Origin: Saprospiraceae bacterium
Lineage (GTDB): Bacteria > Bacteroidota > Bacteroidia > Chitinophagales > Saprospiraceae
Length of the DNA: 64,000 bases
Assembly: GCA_020630775.1 (NCBI GenBank)
Contig: JAHDIN010000005.1
Span: 1 to 64,000 of the forward strand
Direction: 5' to 3'
This document shows positions 26,808-35,689 of the stretch, piece by piece. Below the pieces are notes generated by a model that worked only from the letters and a program-made list of their open reading frames with translations, did not search any database and had not been told where the DNA came from. A program made the translations under genes and the position numbers. The stretch's first letter is position 1; each line of letters begins with the position of its first letter.

Positions 26808-27000
26808 ATAAGTATCTTACATTGAATAATTTAGTTCTATAAATTCTAGAAATGTCAGACTTCAAGCAAAACAGATGAACTTTCTAAAAAAAGCTCGACT
26901 CAAATATTTTAAATTCAGGCTTATATGTCGTGACATACACCTATGGACAAAGCCTATTGGATTCTCAAAAAATATTAATTTGGAAGTAGAAGGTGTATCT

Positions 27001-28521
27001 ATGAAAGTATCACACATAATTATGTTATTCTTTGCATGTAGTGTTCAATTGCTGCAGGCTCAGAATAAACAAGACTACCATTGGTTTTTTGGAAATGCAG
27101 AGACATCAACTCATTTTGATTTTAATAAAGAAACATTTGATCCGCAATCAAATAGTCATCAACAAAAGATATCGTTTGATCGCAATAATGCTTCTGTATC
27201 AGATAAAAATGGGAATCTGTTATTTTATACAAATGGTTGTGCTGTAGCTGATGCCAGCCATGAAATAATGGAAAATGGTGATAGTATCAATGCAGGCGCA
27301 TTTTTTGATGAAATCTGGGAGGGCGATTGTTACTTTGGATATCCTGGTAAACAGGATGTTTTAATTTTGCAAGACCCTAATTATGAGTCAGGATACTACC
27401 TAATACATAAAACAAGGGAATATAACCAAGGTGGGAATCCTCAAACTTTTACAAAGTATCTTAAATACACCTATATAGATATGACCTTGAATAATGGATT
27501 GGGTGCTGTGACTGAAAAGAATAAAATATTCTTTGAATCTAATTTCCCGTATGGTTTTTTAAGTGCTATCAAAGCAAAAGATTCAGAGTCTTGGTGGATC
27601 ACACAAATGAAAGATTCATTGAATCTGCTGCATGTAATTGAGTTGAATGAACAAGGTTTTTCGATTAAAGATTCTTTGCTTTTAGGGGAAGAAAGGATTG
27701 ATACATTTCGGTCCTATGGTAGTGAAGTGCGCTTTTCACCAGACGGGACGAAGTTTGCCTACTTTACTAAAGAAAGGGGATTGTGGTTGTATGATTTTGA
27801 TAGGACGGATGCTTCATTTAGCAATTTAAGGCAAATATCCTTTTCAAAGCCAGAATCGATGTGGGCGTTTTCAAGTGTTGAATTTAGCCCTAATTCTGAG
27901 CTATTATATTTAATGTCCGGCGATTCTTTATGGCAAGTGGATTTAAATGAAGCCATCTTATCGAGGGGGTTAGAGCTTATAGATGTTCATGATGATGTAC
28001 CCGATCCCATCGATGGTACATTTTTTACAAGCGCTTTAGGCCCAGATTGTAGGATTTACATAAGGGAAGGCAATTCTTCCTATTCTATGCATGTCATCAA
28101 TAAGCCCAATGAAAAAGGCAAGGCATGTGAGTTTGTTCAGAGAGGAATAAAGTTGCCAATTTTCACATCCACAGGAAGTTTTCCAAACTTCCCAAGATAC
28201 AGAGTAGATGATGTGGATAAGTGTGACCCCACAATCACATCGATATTCGGAGAGGCCGTTTATTTTAGAAAAGACCTGATGGCTTATCCTAACCCATGTA
28301 TAGATATCTTAAAAGTGGACATTCCTTCTAATGAAAGTGGGCAGCTTTTTCTGTTTGATTTAAATGGGCGGATGATAAAAAGCTTCACTGTAGAAAGATC
28401 GGATAAGGTAGATATAGATTTATCTTTTCTGGAGTCGGGCAGTTATAGTTTGGAATTTGTGCCGAAGGATAATCAGGAGCGGTTGGTTTGGACAACGAGG
28501 GTGATCAAGACTTCGCTTTAG
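27001..28521 (+). CDS. T9SS-sorted secreted protein, paralogue of the neighbour at 25195
   Basis: A 506-residue protein from ATG 27001, chosen because it gives a signal peptide (MKVSHIIMLFFACSVQLLQA) aligned with the paralogue; an in-frame start 126 bp upstream would add a basic, non-signal extension. The body repeats the partner's features (DKNGNLLFYTNGCAVADAS, EVRFSPDGTKFAYFTKERGLWLYDFDR, VEFSPNSELLYL, NKPNEKGKACEFVQRGI) and ends with a type A sorting domain (AYPNPCIDILKVDIP). It arose by inverted duplication with 25195-26703. Function unknown. Confidence 0.85.
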   Translation: MKVSHIIMLFFACSVQLLQAQNKQDYHWFFGNAETSTHFDFNKETFDPQSNSHQQKISFDRNNASVSDKNGNLLFYTNGCAVADASHEIMENGDSINAGAFFDEIWEGDCYFGYPGKQDVLILQDPNYESGYYLIHKTREYNQGGNPQTFTKYLKYTYIDMTLNNGLGAVTEKNKIFFESNFPYGFLSAIKAKDSESWWITQMKDSLNLLHVIELNEQGFSIKDSLLLGEERIDTFRSYGSEVRFSPDGTKFAYFTKERGLWLYDFDRTDASFSNLRQISFSKPESMWAFSSVEFSPNSELLYLMSGDSLWQVDLNEAILSRGLELIDVHDDVPDPIDGTFFTSALGPDCRIYIREGNSSYSMHVINKPNEKGKACEFVQRGIKLPIFTSTGSFPNFPRYRVDDVDKCDPTITSIFGEAVYFRKDLMAYPNPCIDILKVDIPSNESGQLFLFDLNGRMIKSFTVERSDKVDIDLSFLESGSYSLEFVPKDNQERLVWTTRVIKTSL

Positions 28522-28562
28522 GGAGGTCTAGGGAATAGGGTTTAGGGTCTAAGGATTGACAG

Positions 28563-28770
28563 TTGACCGTTTCTTTTAATTTGTTTATAAATTTCATGTA
28601 CACTTTAGAACTCCTTCCCTTTGAAGGGAAGGTTGGGATGGGTCAAAAGAAGAGTCTAAGGATTGGCTATTGATGATGCTTGAATACAGTTGTTTTAAGC
28701 AAGTAATTATCTATATCGCATCGAGGTTACAAACCTCGACGATCGGGTGATTGACTATGCCTGAAAAAGG
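28563..28770. repeat. 208-bp REP/MITE-like repeat, copy A (intact)
   Basis: Starts ttgaccgtttctttt, contains the 20-bp palindrome ccttccctttgaagggaagg (28613-28632) and ends with a hairpin tcgaggtt-aca-aacctcga (28721-28739). Copy B begins directly after it at 28771 with the same word order. Non-coding. Its palindromes make it a candidate REP/BIME or MITE unit. Confidence 0.8.
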
Positions 28771-28833
28771 TTGACCGTTTCTTTTGATCTGTTTATAGAT
28801 TTATCTACAATTTAGAACTCCTTCCCTTTGAAG

Positions 28834-30301
28834 CTACCGTGTACACACATATTATAATAATTCGTTATATTTAGTTAAATAAGAAAACTATGTCACTAAA
28901 TGTAAAGTGTCCTGACCTACGTTTAGCAAAAAGGGGGCTGCCATTCACAATGGCTTAATAAATAATTTCACAAGCTCGATAAAGCGTTGTTTTTTAGATA
29001 GAAAAGATTGTGTTTCTGTCTATCGATATTTAGATAATTCAAAGATATCGGAACAATACCTAAAAGATTTGATGTACAGTAAATGTCGTAGTAGCTGTAC
29101 AGAAAAAGAGGTTTTAGTTCTATGTGATACTACCGAATTTAATATTGACAATCAAAAAGGAAGAATAAAAGATTTTACAGGTTTAGGTGCTACTTCACAT
29201 AATAGTACCATTGGATTTTTTGCTCATTCAGCTTTAGTTATTGACCGCTTTTCTAATCATAAATTAGGATGGGCACATATTAATTTGTTTAACAGAACAC
29301 TTAAGAATAAACCATTTGTAAGATCAAATTCATCCGTTGCTATTGAGCAAAAAGAGTCTTTCAAATGGCAAAAAGCATGTTTAGAAAGTATTGATAAAGT
29401 AGTAGATACAGCAAAGAAAGTATGGTATGTCATGGATCGGGAAGCGGACATCTATGAATTGATGGAAAGAGTAACACCAAGAGCAAACTATATTATACGA
29501 GCCAGACATAATAGAAGACTATTAAACTCTGAAGAGGAATCAGTGCTACTCATTGATGATATAAAATCGAAAGCTGTTCAATCTGATGTAACATTGCACA
29601 TAAATGGTGAATCAAGAGGTCAAATAAAAAGAGATATTAGATGTGAATTAAGGTATTATAAGTATACAATACCGATAAGCCGAAAAGTACTGAAAAAAGA
29701 GGAGTATGCACAAAGTGTAGAAGTGTATATAATTCATATAGAGCAACAAGAGAAAACAGTAAAAAAGGGAGAGAAGTTTTTAGGATGGACTTTACTAACA
29801 AACGAGCAGATAGAAACTAGTGATCAGGCTATGCAAATAATAGAATACTATAAGAAACGGTGGGAAATAGAAGAAGCATTTAGATTATTAAAGCAGCAAG
29901 GATTTAATATAGAAAGCAGTCAATTAGAAAGTGGTTCCCGAATAAGAAAATGGTTATTATTAGGTATGGATGCATCGATAACAATAATGAAATTAAAAAC
30001 CTCCAGAGCAGGAGATACAGATTTAAAAACACAAGAAGTTTTTGATGAGCAAGAAAGACAATGTTTGGAATTATTAAATACAAGGCTTCAAGGTAAAACA
30101 GAGAAATTGAAAAACCCTCATGATAAAAAGAATTTAGCTTGGGCAGCCTGGTTAATAGCAAGACTTGGAGGATGGGATGGTTATCAGTCACAAAGACCTC
30201 CAGGAACAATAACATTTAAAAGAGGATTGGATCGATTTTATCAACAAGCTATGATATTTAAACTCTTAAAAGATTCTTCTTAAGTTATGTGTACACGGTA
30301 G
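28834..30301 (+). mobile_element. IS4-family insertion sequence (1468 bp)
   Basis: Terminal inverted repeats ctaccgtgtacaca (28834-28847) and its complement (30288-30301), 14 of 14 identical. The direct target duplication is ctttgaag, 8 bp, at 28826-28833 and 30302-30309. The element encodes one transposase in two overlapping frames. Family by the DDE and YREK signatures. The perfect ends and duplication indicate a fairly recent insertion. Confidence 0.95.
28890..30283 (+). CDS. IS4-family transposase, -1 frameshifted
   Basis: Reading from ATG 28890 gives MSLNVKCPDLRLAKRG and then a stop at 28956-28958. A -1 shift in the A5G5 run (28928-28937) joins it to the long frame that continues AAIHNGLINNF through to 30283, giving about 464 residues, a normal length for the family. 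The DDE triad is visible: D in LCDTTEFN, D in YVMDREADIYEL, E in the signature Y-2-R-3-E-6-K (YYKKRWEIEEAFRLLK). The shift could be programmed, transcriptional slippage, or a disabling mutation. An internal TTG start at 29069 would give only 404 residues and omit the DNA-binding N-terminus. Confidence 0.85.
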
Positions 30302-30526
30302 CTTTGAAGGGAAGGTTGGGATGGGTCTAAAGAGGGTTTAGTGATTGGCTATTGATGATGTCTGAATACAGTTGATTTAAGCAAGTAATTATCTATACTG
30401 CATCGAGGTTGCAAACCTCGACGAACGGATATCAATTACATCAAATAATCGTGTATTCATTACAAATACGGAAACTATGTAAATAATCGCAAAATCCGCA
30501 ATCTTATAAATAAGCCAAAATTTGGA

Positions 30527-30574
30527 CCTAGAATCCTAGAAACCTAGAAACCTAGAAACCTAGAAACCTAGAAA
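30527..30574. repeat. 8-bp tandem repeat (cctagaaa) x 6
   Basis: Six consecutive units of cctagaaa (the first ends in t) stop 3 bp before the trpA stop codon. The array lies in the 3' untranslated region of the trp operon on the minus strand. It is a short microsatellite-like array, outside the coding region. Confidence 0.9.
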
Positions 30575-30577
30575 CCT

Positions 30578-31354
30578 TTACTCCTCTCCTCTAATCCTGC
30601 TAACAAACCCCTCGATACCTCCCACACCCTCACGCTTTAAATGACGAATAAAAGCGCTTCCGATAATCGCGCCATTCGCATGTTGACAGGCATCTTTGAA
30701 GCTTTGGTTATCGTGGATGCCAAACCCAATGAGTCTCGGACATGGCAGGTGCATATGGTTAATGCGTTCGAAATATGCTTTTTGTTGATTGTCTATATCG
30801 GATTGATTTCCTGTAATGCTTGATCTCGATACCATGTAAAGAAATCCTGAACTTTCATTAGCGGCTTCTTTGATCCTAAAGGCGTCGGTTTCAGGGGTAA
30901 TTAGAAAAGACATGCTCACATTGTTTTCTACAAATAAAGATTTGTGATGCGCTTTGTAGAAGTCGATAGGTAAGTCAGGGATGATCATGCCGTCCACACC
31001 AGAGCTATTAAGTTGTTGTAATAATTTTTCAAAGCCATATTGAAGAAATTGATTGTAATATCCCATGACTACTATTGGAATGTTTGAAGTAGATCTGGCT
31101 TCTTTTATTTGGTCTAAAGTCTTAGATAAGGAGATGCCGTTTTTAAGTGCTTGGCTGCTGCTTTCTTGTATCGCTAATCCATCAGCCAGAGGGTCAGAGT
31201 AGGGGATGCCTACTTCAATAATATCTACTCCATGTTTATCTAGCTCCAATATAATCTGACTTGTGTCTTCTAGATTAGGGTAGCCCGCAGTAAAGTAAAT
31301 GTTTAGTATGCCTGCATTCTTTTTCTTAAATAAATCAGCAATTCTATTGTTCAT
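30578..31354 (-). CDS. trpA: tryptophan synthase alpha chain
   Basis: A 258-residue TIM barrel that cleaves indole-3-glycerol phosphate to indole and glyceraldehyde 3-phosphate, in complex with TrpB. The family motif ILNIYFTAGYPNLEDT is followed by the catalytic glutamate E47 (DIIEVGIPYSDPLADG) and the catalytic aspartate region MIIPDLP. Phosphate-binding glycines occur near IGFGIHDN and AIIGSAFIRHL. Last gene of the trp operon; unlike its neighbours it is separated from trpB by 184 bp containing a hairpin element. Confidence 0.97.
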   Translation of the reverse strand: MNNRIADLFKKKNAGILNIYFTAGYPNLEDTSQIILELDKHGVDIIEVGIPYSDPLADGLAIQESSSQALKNGISLSKTLDQIKEARSTSNIPIVVMGYYNQFLQYGFEKLLQQLNSSGVDGMIIPDLPIDFYKAHHKSLFVENNVSMSFLITPETDAFRIKEAANESSGFLYMVSRSSITGNQSDIDNQQKAYFERINHMHLPCPRLIGFGIHDNQSFKDACQHANGAIIGSAFIRHLKREGVGGIEGFVSRIRGEE

Positions 31355-31538
31355 GATTTAAATTTTTGATGGAGTGATTTAATAACAAGGGTTAAAAAGA
31401 TATGTGAGTGCTTGATTCAGAAGACGAAGCTCATTTTGAGATGCATAGCAGTAGCTATGGATGGAAAAATAGCTGAAGCCTGCCTTGCTGTCATGCAGGT
31501 ATTTTGGATCAATGACTTGCATAGGATTTGACAATTTG
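31355..31538. repeat. trpB-trpA spacer with REP-like hairpin
   Basis: A 184-bp gap inside an otherwise closely packed operon. It contains a hairpin catagc-agta-gctatg (31444-31459) inside a mildly GC-richer block. The block resembles in style the element at 48099-48188, which carries catagc-ttt-gctatg. No reading frame was accepted. Likely an inserted extragenic palindrome element, possibly affecting trpA level. Confidence 0.5.
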
Positions 31539-32729
31539 TTATTTAATCATTTCAATGTAAGTATTTAAATCTTTATCACCTCTTCCCGAAAGATTAATAA
31601 CGACTATGTCCTCTTTCTTAAATTCCTTTTGCTCAAGGACAGCTAATGCATGCGCCGTTTCTAATGCTGGTATGATACCTTCAGTTTTTGAAAGATAGTA
31701 GGCAGCATCTAAAGCTTCTTGGTCGGTTGCAGTAAAGACTTCAGCACGTTTGGTGTCTATAAGATGTGCATGCATGGGGCCGATGCCAGGGTAGTCAAGG
31801 CCAGCTGATATGGAATAAGGTTCTAGTATTTGACCATCCTCGTCTTGCATTAAGAGTGTTTTACTTCCATGAATAATGCCATCTGTGCCTAATATAGATG
31901 TAGCTGCCGAGTGTCCAGAATGTATGCCTTTGCCTCCTGCTTCGGCTAGTATGAGTTTGCAATTTTCTTCATGTAGAAAATGATACATCGCTCCTGCTGC
32001 ATTTGATCCGCCGCCGACACAGGCTAGTATGTAATCTGGATATGCGCGCCCACATTTATCAATCAGTTGATATTGTATCTCCTGCGAAATCACTGATTGA
32101 AAGCGCGCAACCATATCTGGAAATGGGTGTGGCCCTACAACGGATCCAATAATGTAATGGGTGTCTATAGGGTTGTCAATCCAGTCTCTAATGGCTTCAT
32201 TTGTCGCGTCTTTTAAAGTCTTACTGCCACTTGTAGCAGGCTTAACTGTTGCGCCAAGCATCTTCATTCTTGCCACATTTGGTGCTTGCCGTTCTATATC
32301 TACTTCGCCCATATATACGATGCATTCGATACCCATTAGAGCACAAACAGTAGCAGTGGCTACACCATGTTGACCTGCTCCAGTTTCTGCAATTATTCTT
32401 GTTTTACCAAGGCGTTTAGCAAGTATGATTTGACCTATCGTGTTATTGATCTTATGTGCACCAGTATGACAGAGGTCTTCTCTTTTCAGGTAAATTTGAC
32501 ATCCATAATTTTCGGACAAGTTTGTGGCAAAGTATAAAGGTGTTGGACGACCTACAAAATCTTTAAGCAATGCTTTAAACTCTTCTTGAAAACTTACTTC
32601 ACCAATAATACTTAAATATTGCTTTTGTAAATTGGCGATATTAGAATGAAGCATCTCTGGAATAAAGGCACCGCCAAATTTTCCATAAAAACCATTTTTG
32701 TCTATATCGTATTTTTTAACTGAATTCAT
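31539..32729 (-). CDS. trpB: tryptophan synthase beta chain
   Basis: A 396-residue PLP enzyme that condenses indole with serine to tryptophan. The PLP lysine is K93 in CHTGAHKINN. Also present are GAGQHGVA, the phosphate-binding GGGSNAAG loop and the C-terminal SGRGDKDL. N-terminal YGKFGGAFIPE is the TrpB1 type that pairs with TrpA. It overlaps trpF by 4 bp, so the two are translationally coupled. Confidence 0.98.
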   Translation of the reverse strand: MNSVKKYDIDKNGFYGKFGGAFIPEMLHSNIANLQKQYLSIIGEVSFQEEFKALLKDFVGRPTPLYFATNLSENYGCQIYLKREDLCHTGAHKINNTIGQIILAKRLGKTRIIAETGAGQHGVATATVCALMGIECIVYMGEVDIERQAPNVARMKMLGATVKPATSGSKTLKDATNEAIRDWIDNPIDTHYIIGSVVGPHPFPDMVARFQSVISQEIQYQLIDKCGRAYPDYILACVGGGSNAAGAMYHFLHEENCKLILAEAGGKGIHSGHSAATSILGTDGIIHGSKTLLMQDEDGQILEPYSISAGLDYPGIGPMHAHLIDTKRAEVFTATDQEALDAAYYLSKTEGIIPALETAHALAVLEQKEFKKEDIVVINLSGRGDKDLNTYIEMIK

Positions 32730-33340
32730 TTCCTCTCTTTTATCTGATTTATAAATTCTTGTACCAGTTTTAAGTCTTTTAGTCCTGGCTTTATTTCAAA
32801 TTTTGAATTAATATCTACACCACGAAATTCTGGGTGATTGATTGATTGTATCTCGTCACTATCATTAGGTCCGATACCACCAGCTAATAAAAATGGCGTC
32901 TTACCTTGGTAGCTATTTAAAATACGCCAATCAAATTTTTGTCCAGAGCCGCCATGTTGTTTTGTTTTGGTATCAAACAAAAAGTAATCGCAAAAATCGA
33001 AATCCTTAGTTTGTTGAATGTCGCTTTCTGAACTGACAGAGAATACTTTAATGCACTTTGTGAAAGTCTTTACCTCTTGGCAGAATGCAATTGATTCGTT
33101 TCCATGGCATTGTACATATTCTAAATTAAAGTCTCGTGTTGTACTTTTTATTTGGTCAATGGAAGCATTTACAAAAACACCTGCAAGTGGGGTCTTGATT
33201 TGAGAAAAGTTATATGCAGCATCTTCTGGCCAATGTCTAGGACTTGGATTGTAAAAATTGATACCAATGAAGTCAACAGCTAAGTTGTCCATAGCTTCTA
33301 AGTTATTTGGATTATTTATGCCGCAAACTTTGACTAACAT
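32726..33340 (-). CDS. trpF: phosphoribosylanthranilate isomerase
   Basis: A 204-residue TIM barrel that converts phosphoribosylanthranilate to CdRP by Amadori rearrangement. The catalytic Cys is C6 in KVCGINNP, and the catalytic Asp is in LFDTKTKQHGGSGQKFDW. LAGGIGPND and GVDINSKFE match the phosphate-binding end of the family. It starts 2 bp after trpC and overlaps trpB by 4 bp. Confidence 0.96.
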   Translation of the reverse strand: MLVKVCGINNPNNLEAMDNLAVDFIGINFYNPSPRHWPEDAAYNFSQIKTPLAGVFVNASIDQIKSTTRDFNLEYVQCHGNESIAFCQEVKTFTKCIKVFSVSSESDIQQTKDFDFCDYFLFDTKTKQHGGSGQKFDWRILNSYQGKTPFLLAGGIGPNDSDEIQSINHPEFRGVDINSKFEIKPGLKDLKLVQEFINQIKERK

Positions 33341-33342
33341 AT

Positions 33343-34122
33343 TTATAAGCTATCTTTTATGAATTGACTTAATGCTTTTTCTGGTTTTGATGATTTCATA
33401 AAGTGTTCGCCAATAAGAAAGCCATCAAAATTTGCTGCTTTAAGTTTTTTGACGACTTCAGGATTGGAGATCCCACTTTCTGAAATGCATACTCTATCTT
33501 TTGGTAATGACTGTCTTATGTTTATGCTGTGTTCATAATTAACATCAAAAGTTTTTAGGTTTCGATTATTTACGCCAATGATATCTATTTCGTTATTTAT
33601 CTTTTTCAATTCTTCAGGATCATGAATTTCGCAGATGATTTCCAAATCCAAACTATGAGCTATCTCTGTAAATTTTGAAATCTCTTCTTTCGACAGTATG
33701 GCCGCTATTAATAAAATGAGATCAGCGCCCATGCTTTTGCTTTCATGTATTTGATAACTGTCTACGATGAACTCTTTTCTTAGTATTGGGATATCCACAA
33801 GAGTTCTTATTTGATGGAAATCATTGTCCTGGGCCCCAAAGAAAGTTTTATCTGTTAATACAGAAATGGCCGATGCACCTCCTTTTTGATAATTTAAAGC
33901 CACAGAGGTAGAGTGGTCATGTACGTTTATTAGGTCTTTAGAAGGTGATTTACGTTTGAACTCTGCAATGATATGCGTTTCCTCACTGCCCAATGCATGA
34001 GCCAGTTTATAGCATTGACGCTGATAATGCGGACTAGCTGAAAGGGCTTCGAGAGATATTGTTTTTCGAGTATTATTGACTTCTTCGATTTTGTACTTAT
34101 ATATTTTTTCAAGAATATTCAT
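33343..34122 (-). CDS. trpC: indole-3-glycerol phosphate synthase
   Basis: A 259-residue TIM barrel that closes the indole ring from CdRP. Motifs: IIAEFKRKSPSK (catalytic Lys), ISVLTDKTFFGA, ILRKEFIVDSYQ (second Lys), IGVNNRNLKTF and CISESGI. It is separate from trpF here, unlike the fused enterobacterial enzyme. Overlaps trpD by 4 bp. Confidence 0.97.
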   Translation of the reverse strand: MNILEKIYKYKIEEVNNTRKTISLEALSASPHYQRQCYKLAHALGSEETHIIAEFKRKSPSKDLINVHDHSTSVALNYQKGGASAISVLTDKTFFGAQDNDFHQIRTLVDIPILRKEFIVDSYQIHESKSMGADLILLIAAILSKEEISKFTEIAHSLDLEIICEIHDPEELKKINNEIDIIGVNNRNLKTFDVNYEHSINIRQSLPKDRVCISESGISNPEVVKKLKAANFDGFLIGEHFMKSSKPEKALSQFIKDSL

Positions 34123-35111
34123 GATAGTTCAACAACCTTTTCAAGTGTTTTAAATGCTGATCCATTTTCTAATGCTTCTTTCCCAATTTCATAGCATTCT
34201 GAAAGTGTTTTCTGCGTTTCAAAATTTTTAATGGCTACTGCAGCATTGGCTAAAACAACTTCTGTTTGAGTGGCACTTGCTTCGTTTTTTAAAATGCTGG
34301 TAAGAATATCTCCAGCTTCAGCAATACTTTCCCCGCCGAAAAGGGCTTCTGCTTTTTTAGCAGCTAGATTAAAATCGGACGCATTCACTAATTTTTCCCC
34401 GTGTCTTTGGATGACCAAAGCATCTCCAGTCAAAGACAATTCATCATAACCATCCAATGCATGAATGACGGAATAGTTTCTATTTTCTTTATCAAGGATG
34501 TAATTATAAAGGCGAGCCAATTCTAGTGAAAAGACACCAACTGATTGGTGTGTGGGTCTAGCAGGATTAACTAGTGGTCCAAGCATATTGAAAAAGGTCT
34601 TCACGCCCAACTCTCTTCTAATCGGTGCTACAAACTTCATAGCTGGATGGAAAAGTGGGGCATGTATAAAACAAATATTACTAGCATCTAATTGCCTTTT
34701 AAGTTTGTCTACGTCATCTGAAAATTTATAACCAAGATGCTCCAATACATTTGAAGAACCACATATAGACGAAACACCATAGTTGCCGTGCTTGCTTACT
34801 TTGTATCCTGCGCCTGCTACAATAAATGCTGTCGTTGTAGAGATGTTGAAAGTATTTTTACCATCACCTCCAGTACCGCACAAATCCGTTGATTCGACAC
34901 CATCTAAATCTATAGGTTTACATAATTCTAATAAGGCATCTTTAAAACCAGTCAGTTCTTCTACGTCAACAGACCGCATCATAAATACTGTGATAAAGGA
35001 AGCCACTTGAGAGCTATTGTATTCTCCTTTAGAGATCTTGATTAGAATCTCTTTCGATTGTTCTCTTGTGAGATGATTATGATCAAATAAGTAATTAAGT
35101 ATTGCCTTCAT
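34119..35111 (-). CDS. trpD: anthranilate phosphoribosyltransferase
   Basis: A 330-residue class III phosphoribosyltransferase. The PRPP-binding glycine loop GTGGDGKNTFNIST begins at residue 79, and KHGNYGVSS (107-115) and the DE region (DGYDELSLTG) follow. It transfers PRPP to anthranilate. It begins 1 bp after trpG and overlaps trpC by 4 bp. Confidence 0.97.
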   Translation of the reverse strand: MKAILNYLFDHNHLTREQSKEILIKISKGEYNSSQVASFITVFMMRSVDVEELTGFKDALLELCKPIDLDGVESTDLCGTGGDGKNTFNISTTTAFIVAGAGYKVSKHGNYGVSSICGSSNVLEHLGYKFSDDVDKLKRQLDASNICFIHAPLFHPAMKFVAPIRRELGVKTFFNMLGPLVNPARPTHQSVGVFSLELARLYNYILDKENRNYSVIHALDGYDELSLTGDALVIQRHGEKLVNASDFNLAAKKAEALFGGESIAEAGDILTSILKNEASATQTEVVLANAAVAIKNFETQKTLSECYEIGKEALENGSAFKTLEKVVELS

Positions 35112-35112
35112 C

Positions 35113-35685
35113 TTATAGCTTTAAAAAATTAGCGATCATAGTATTGCCTTCTGGTGTCATGATAGATTCTGGGTGAAATTGGACAGCATATAAAGGATAT
35201 TCGTTATGTTCAATACCCATGACTTCGTCATCTTTATCGATACAGTTAATTTTTAATTCGTCTGGAAATCCATTTTTATCTGCCACCCATGAATGATATC
35301 TGCCCGCCATAAAAGGGTCAGGAATGTTTTCGTAAATGGGACTTTGACTTGAGATAAACATTTCCGTTTCTATGCCGTGTAGCACTGTTGCTAAGTTTTT
35401 TAATCGGCCCCCTAAAGCAACGACAATGGACTGCAGGCCTAGGCATACACCAAATATCTTTTTACTGGATTTATAAGTTTTAATTAAGTCTAAGCAAATG
35501 CCAGATTCTTCAGGTAAGCCTGGGCCAGGTGAAATGATGATGTGTTCATATCTGTCGCATGCTGGCACATCAATTTGGTCGTTTCTAAATACGTCAGGTG
35601 CTTGTCCAGTAATTTCTTCTACGGCATGTACCAAATTGTAGGTGAATGAATCGTAATTATCTAATATTAATATATTCGATGACAT
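35113..35685 (-). CDS. trpG: anthranilate synthase component II (glutamine amidotransferase)
   Basis: A 190-residue class I glutamine amidotransferase that supplies ammonia to TrpE. Catalytic triad: Cys in FGVCLGLQ, His and Glu in VQFHPESIM. The N-terminus NILILDNYDSFTYNLVH is typical. The chosen ATG (35685) lies 4 bp after the trpE stop; a start 24 bp further upstream would overlap trpE by 20 bp and is less likely. It could also serve folate synthesis as a shared amidotransferase, as in some bacteria. Confidence 0.95.
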   Translation of the reverse strand: MSSNILILDNYDSFTYNLVHAVEEITGQAPDVFRNDQIDVPACDRYEHIIISPGPGLPEESGICLDLIKTYKSSKKIFGVCLGLQSIVVALGGRLKNLATVLHGIETEMFISSQSPIYENIPDPFMAGRYHSWVADKNGFPDELKINCIDKDDEVMGIEHNEYPLYAVQFHPESIMTPEGNTMIANFLKL

Positions 35686-35689
35686 AGGT

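Larger units (their letters stand above)
28771..30431. repeat. 208-bp REP/MITE-like repeat, copy B, split by the IS
   Basis: The left part 28771-28833 matches the first 63 bp of copy A, and the right part 30302-30431 matches the rest, ending in the hairpin tcgaggtt-gca-aacctcga (30413-30431). The IS4 element interrupts it exactly at the centre of the ccttccc palindrome. Removing the element and one target duplicate restores a full copy. Positions 30432-30526 show nothing further. Confidence 0.82.

Noticed and set aside
26875-27000. Upstream start of the second paralogue
   Set aside because: It adds 42 basic residues ahead of a clear signal peptide; the paralogue begins at the equivalent of ATG 27001.
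30527-30574. CRISPR or phase-variable coding tract
   Set aside because: An 8-bp unit without spacers that lies outside the trpA coding sequence, so copy changes would not shift a frame.
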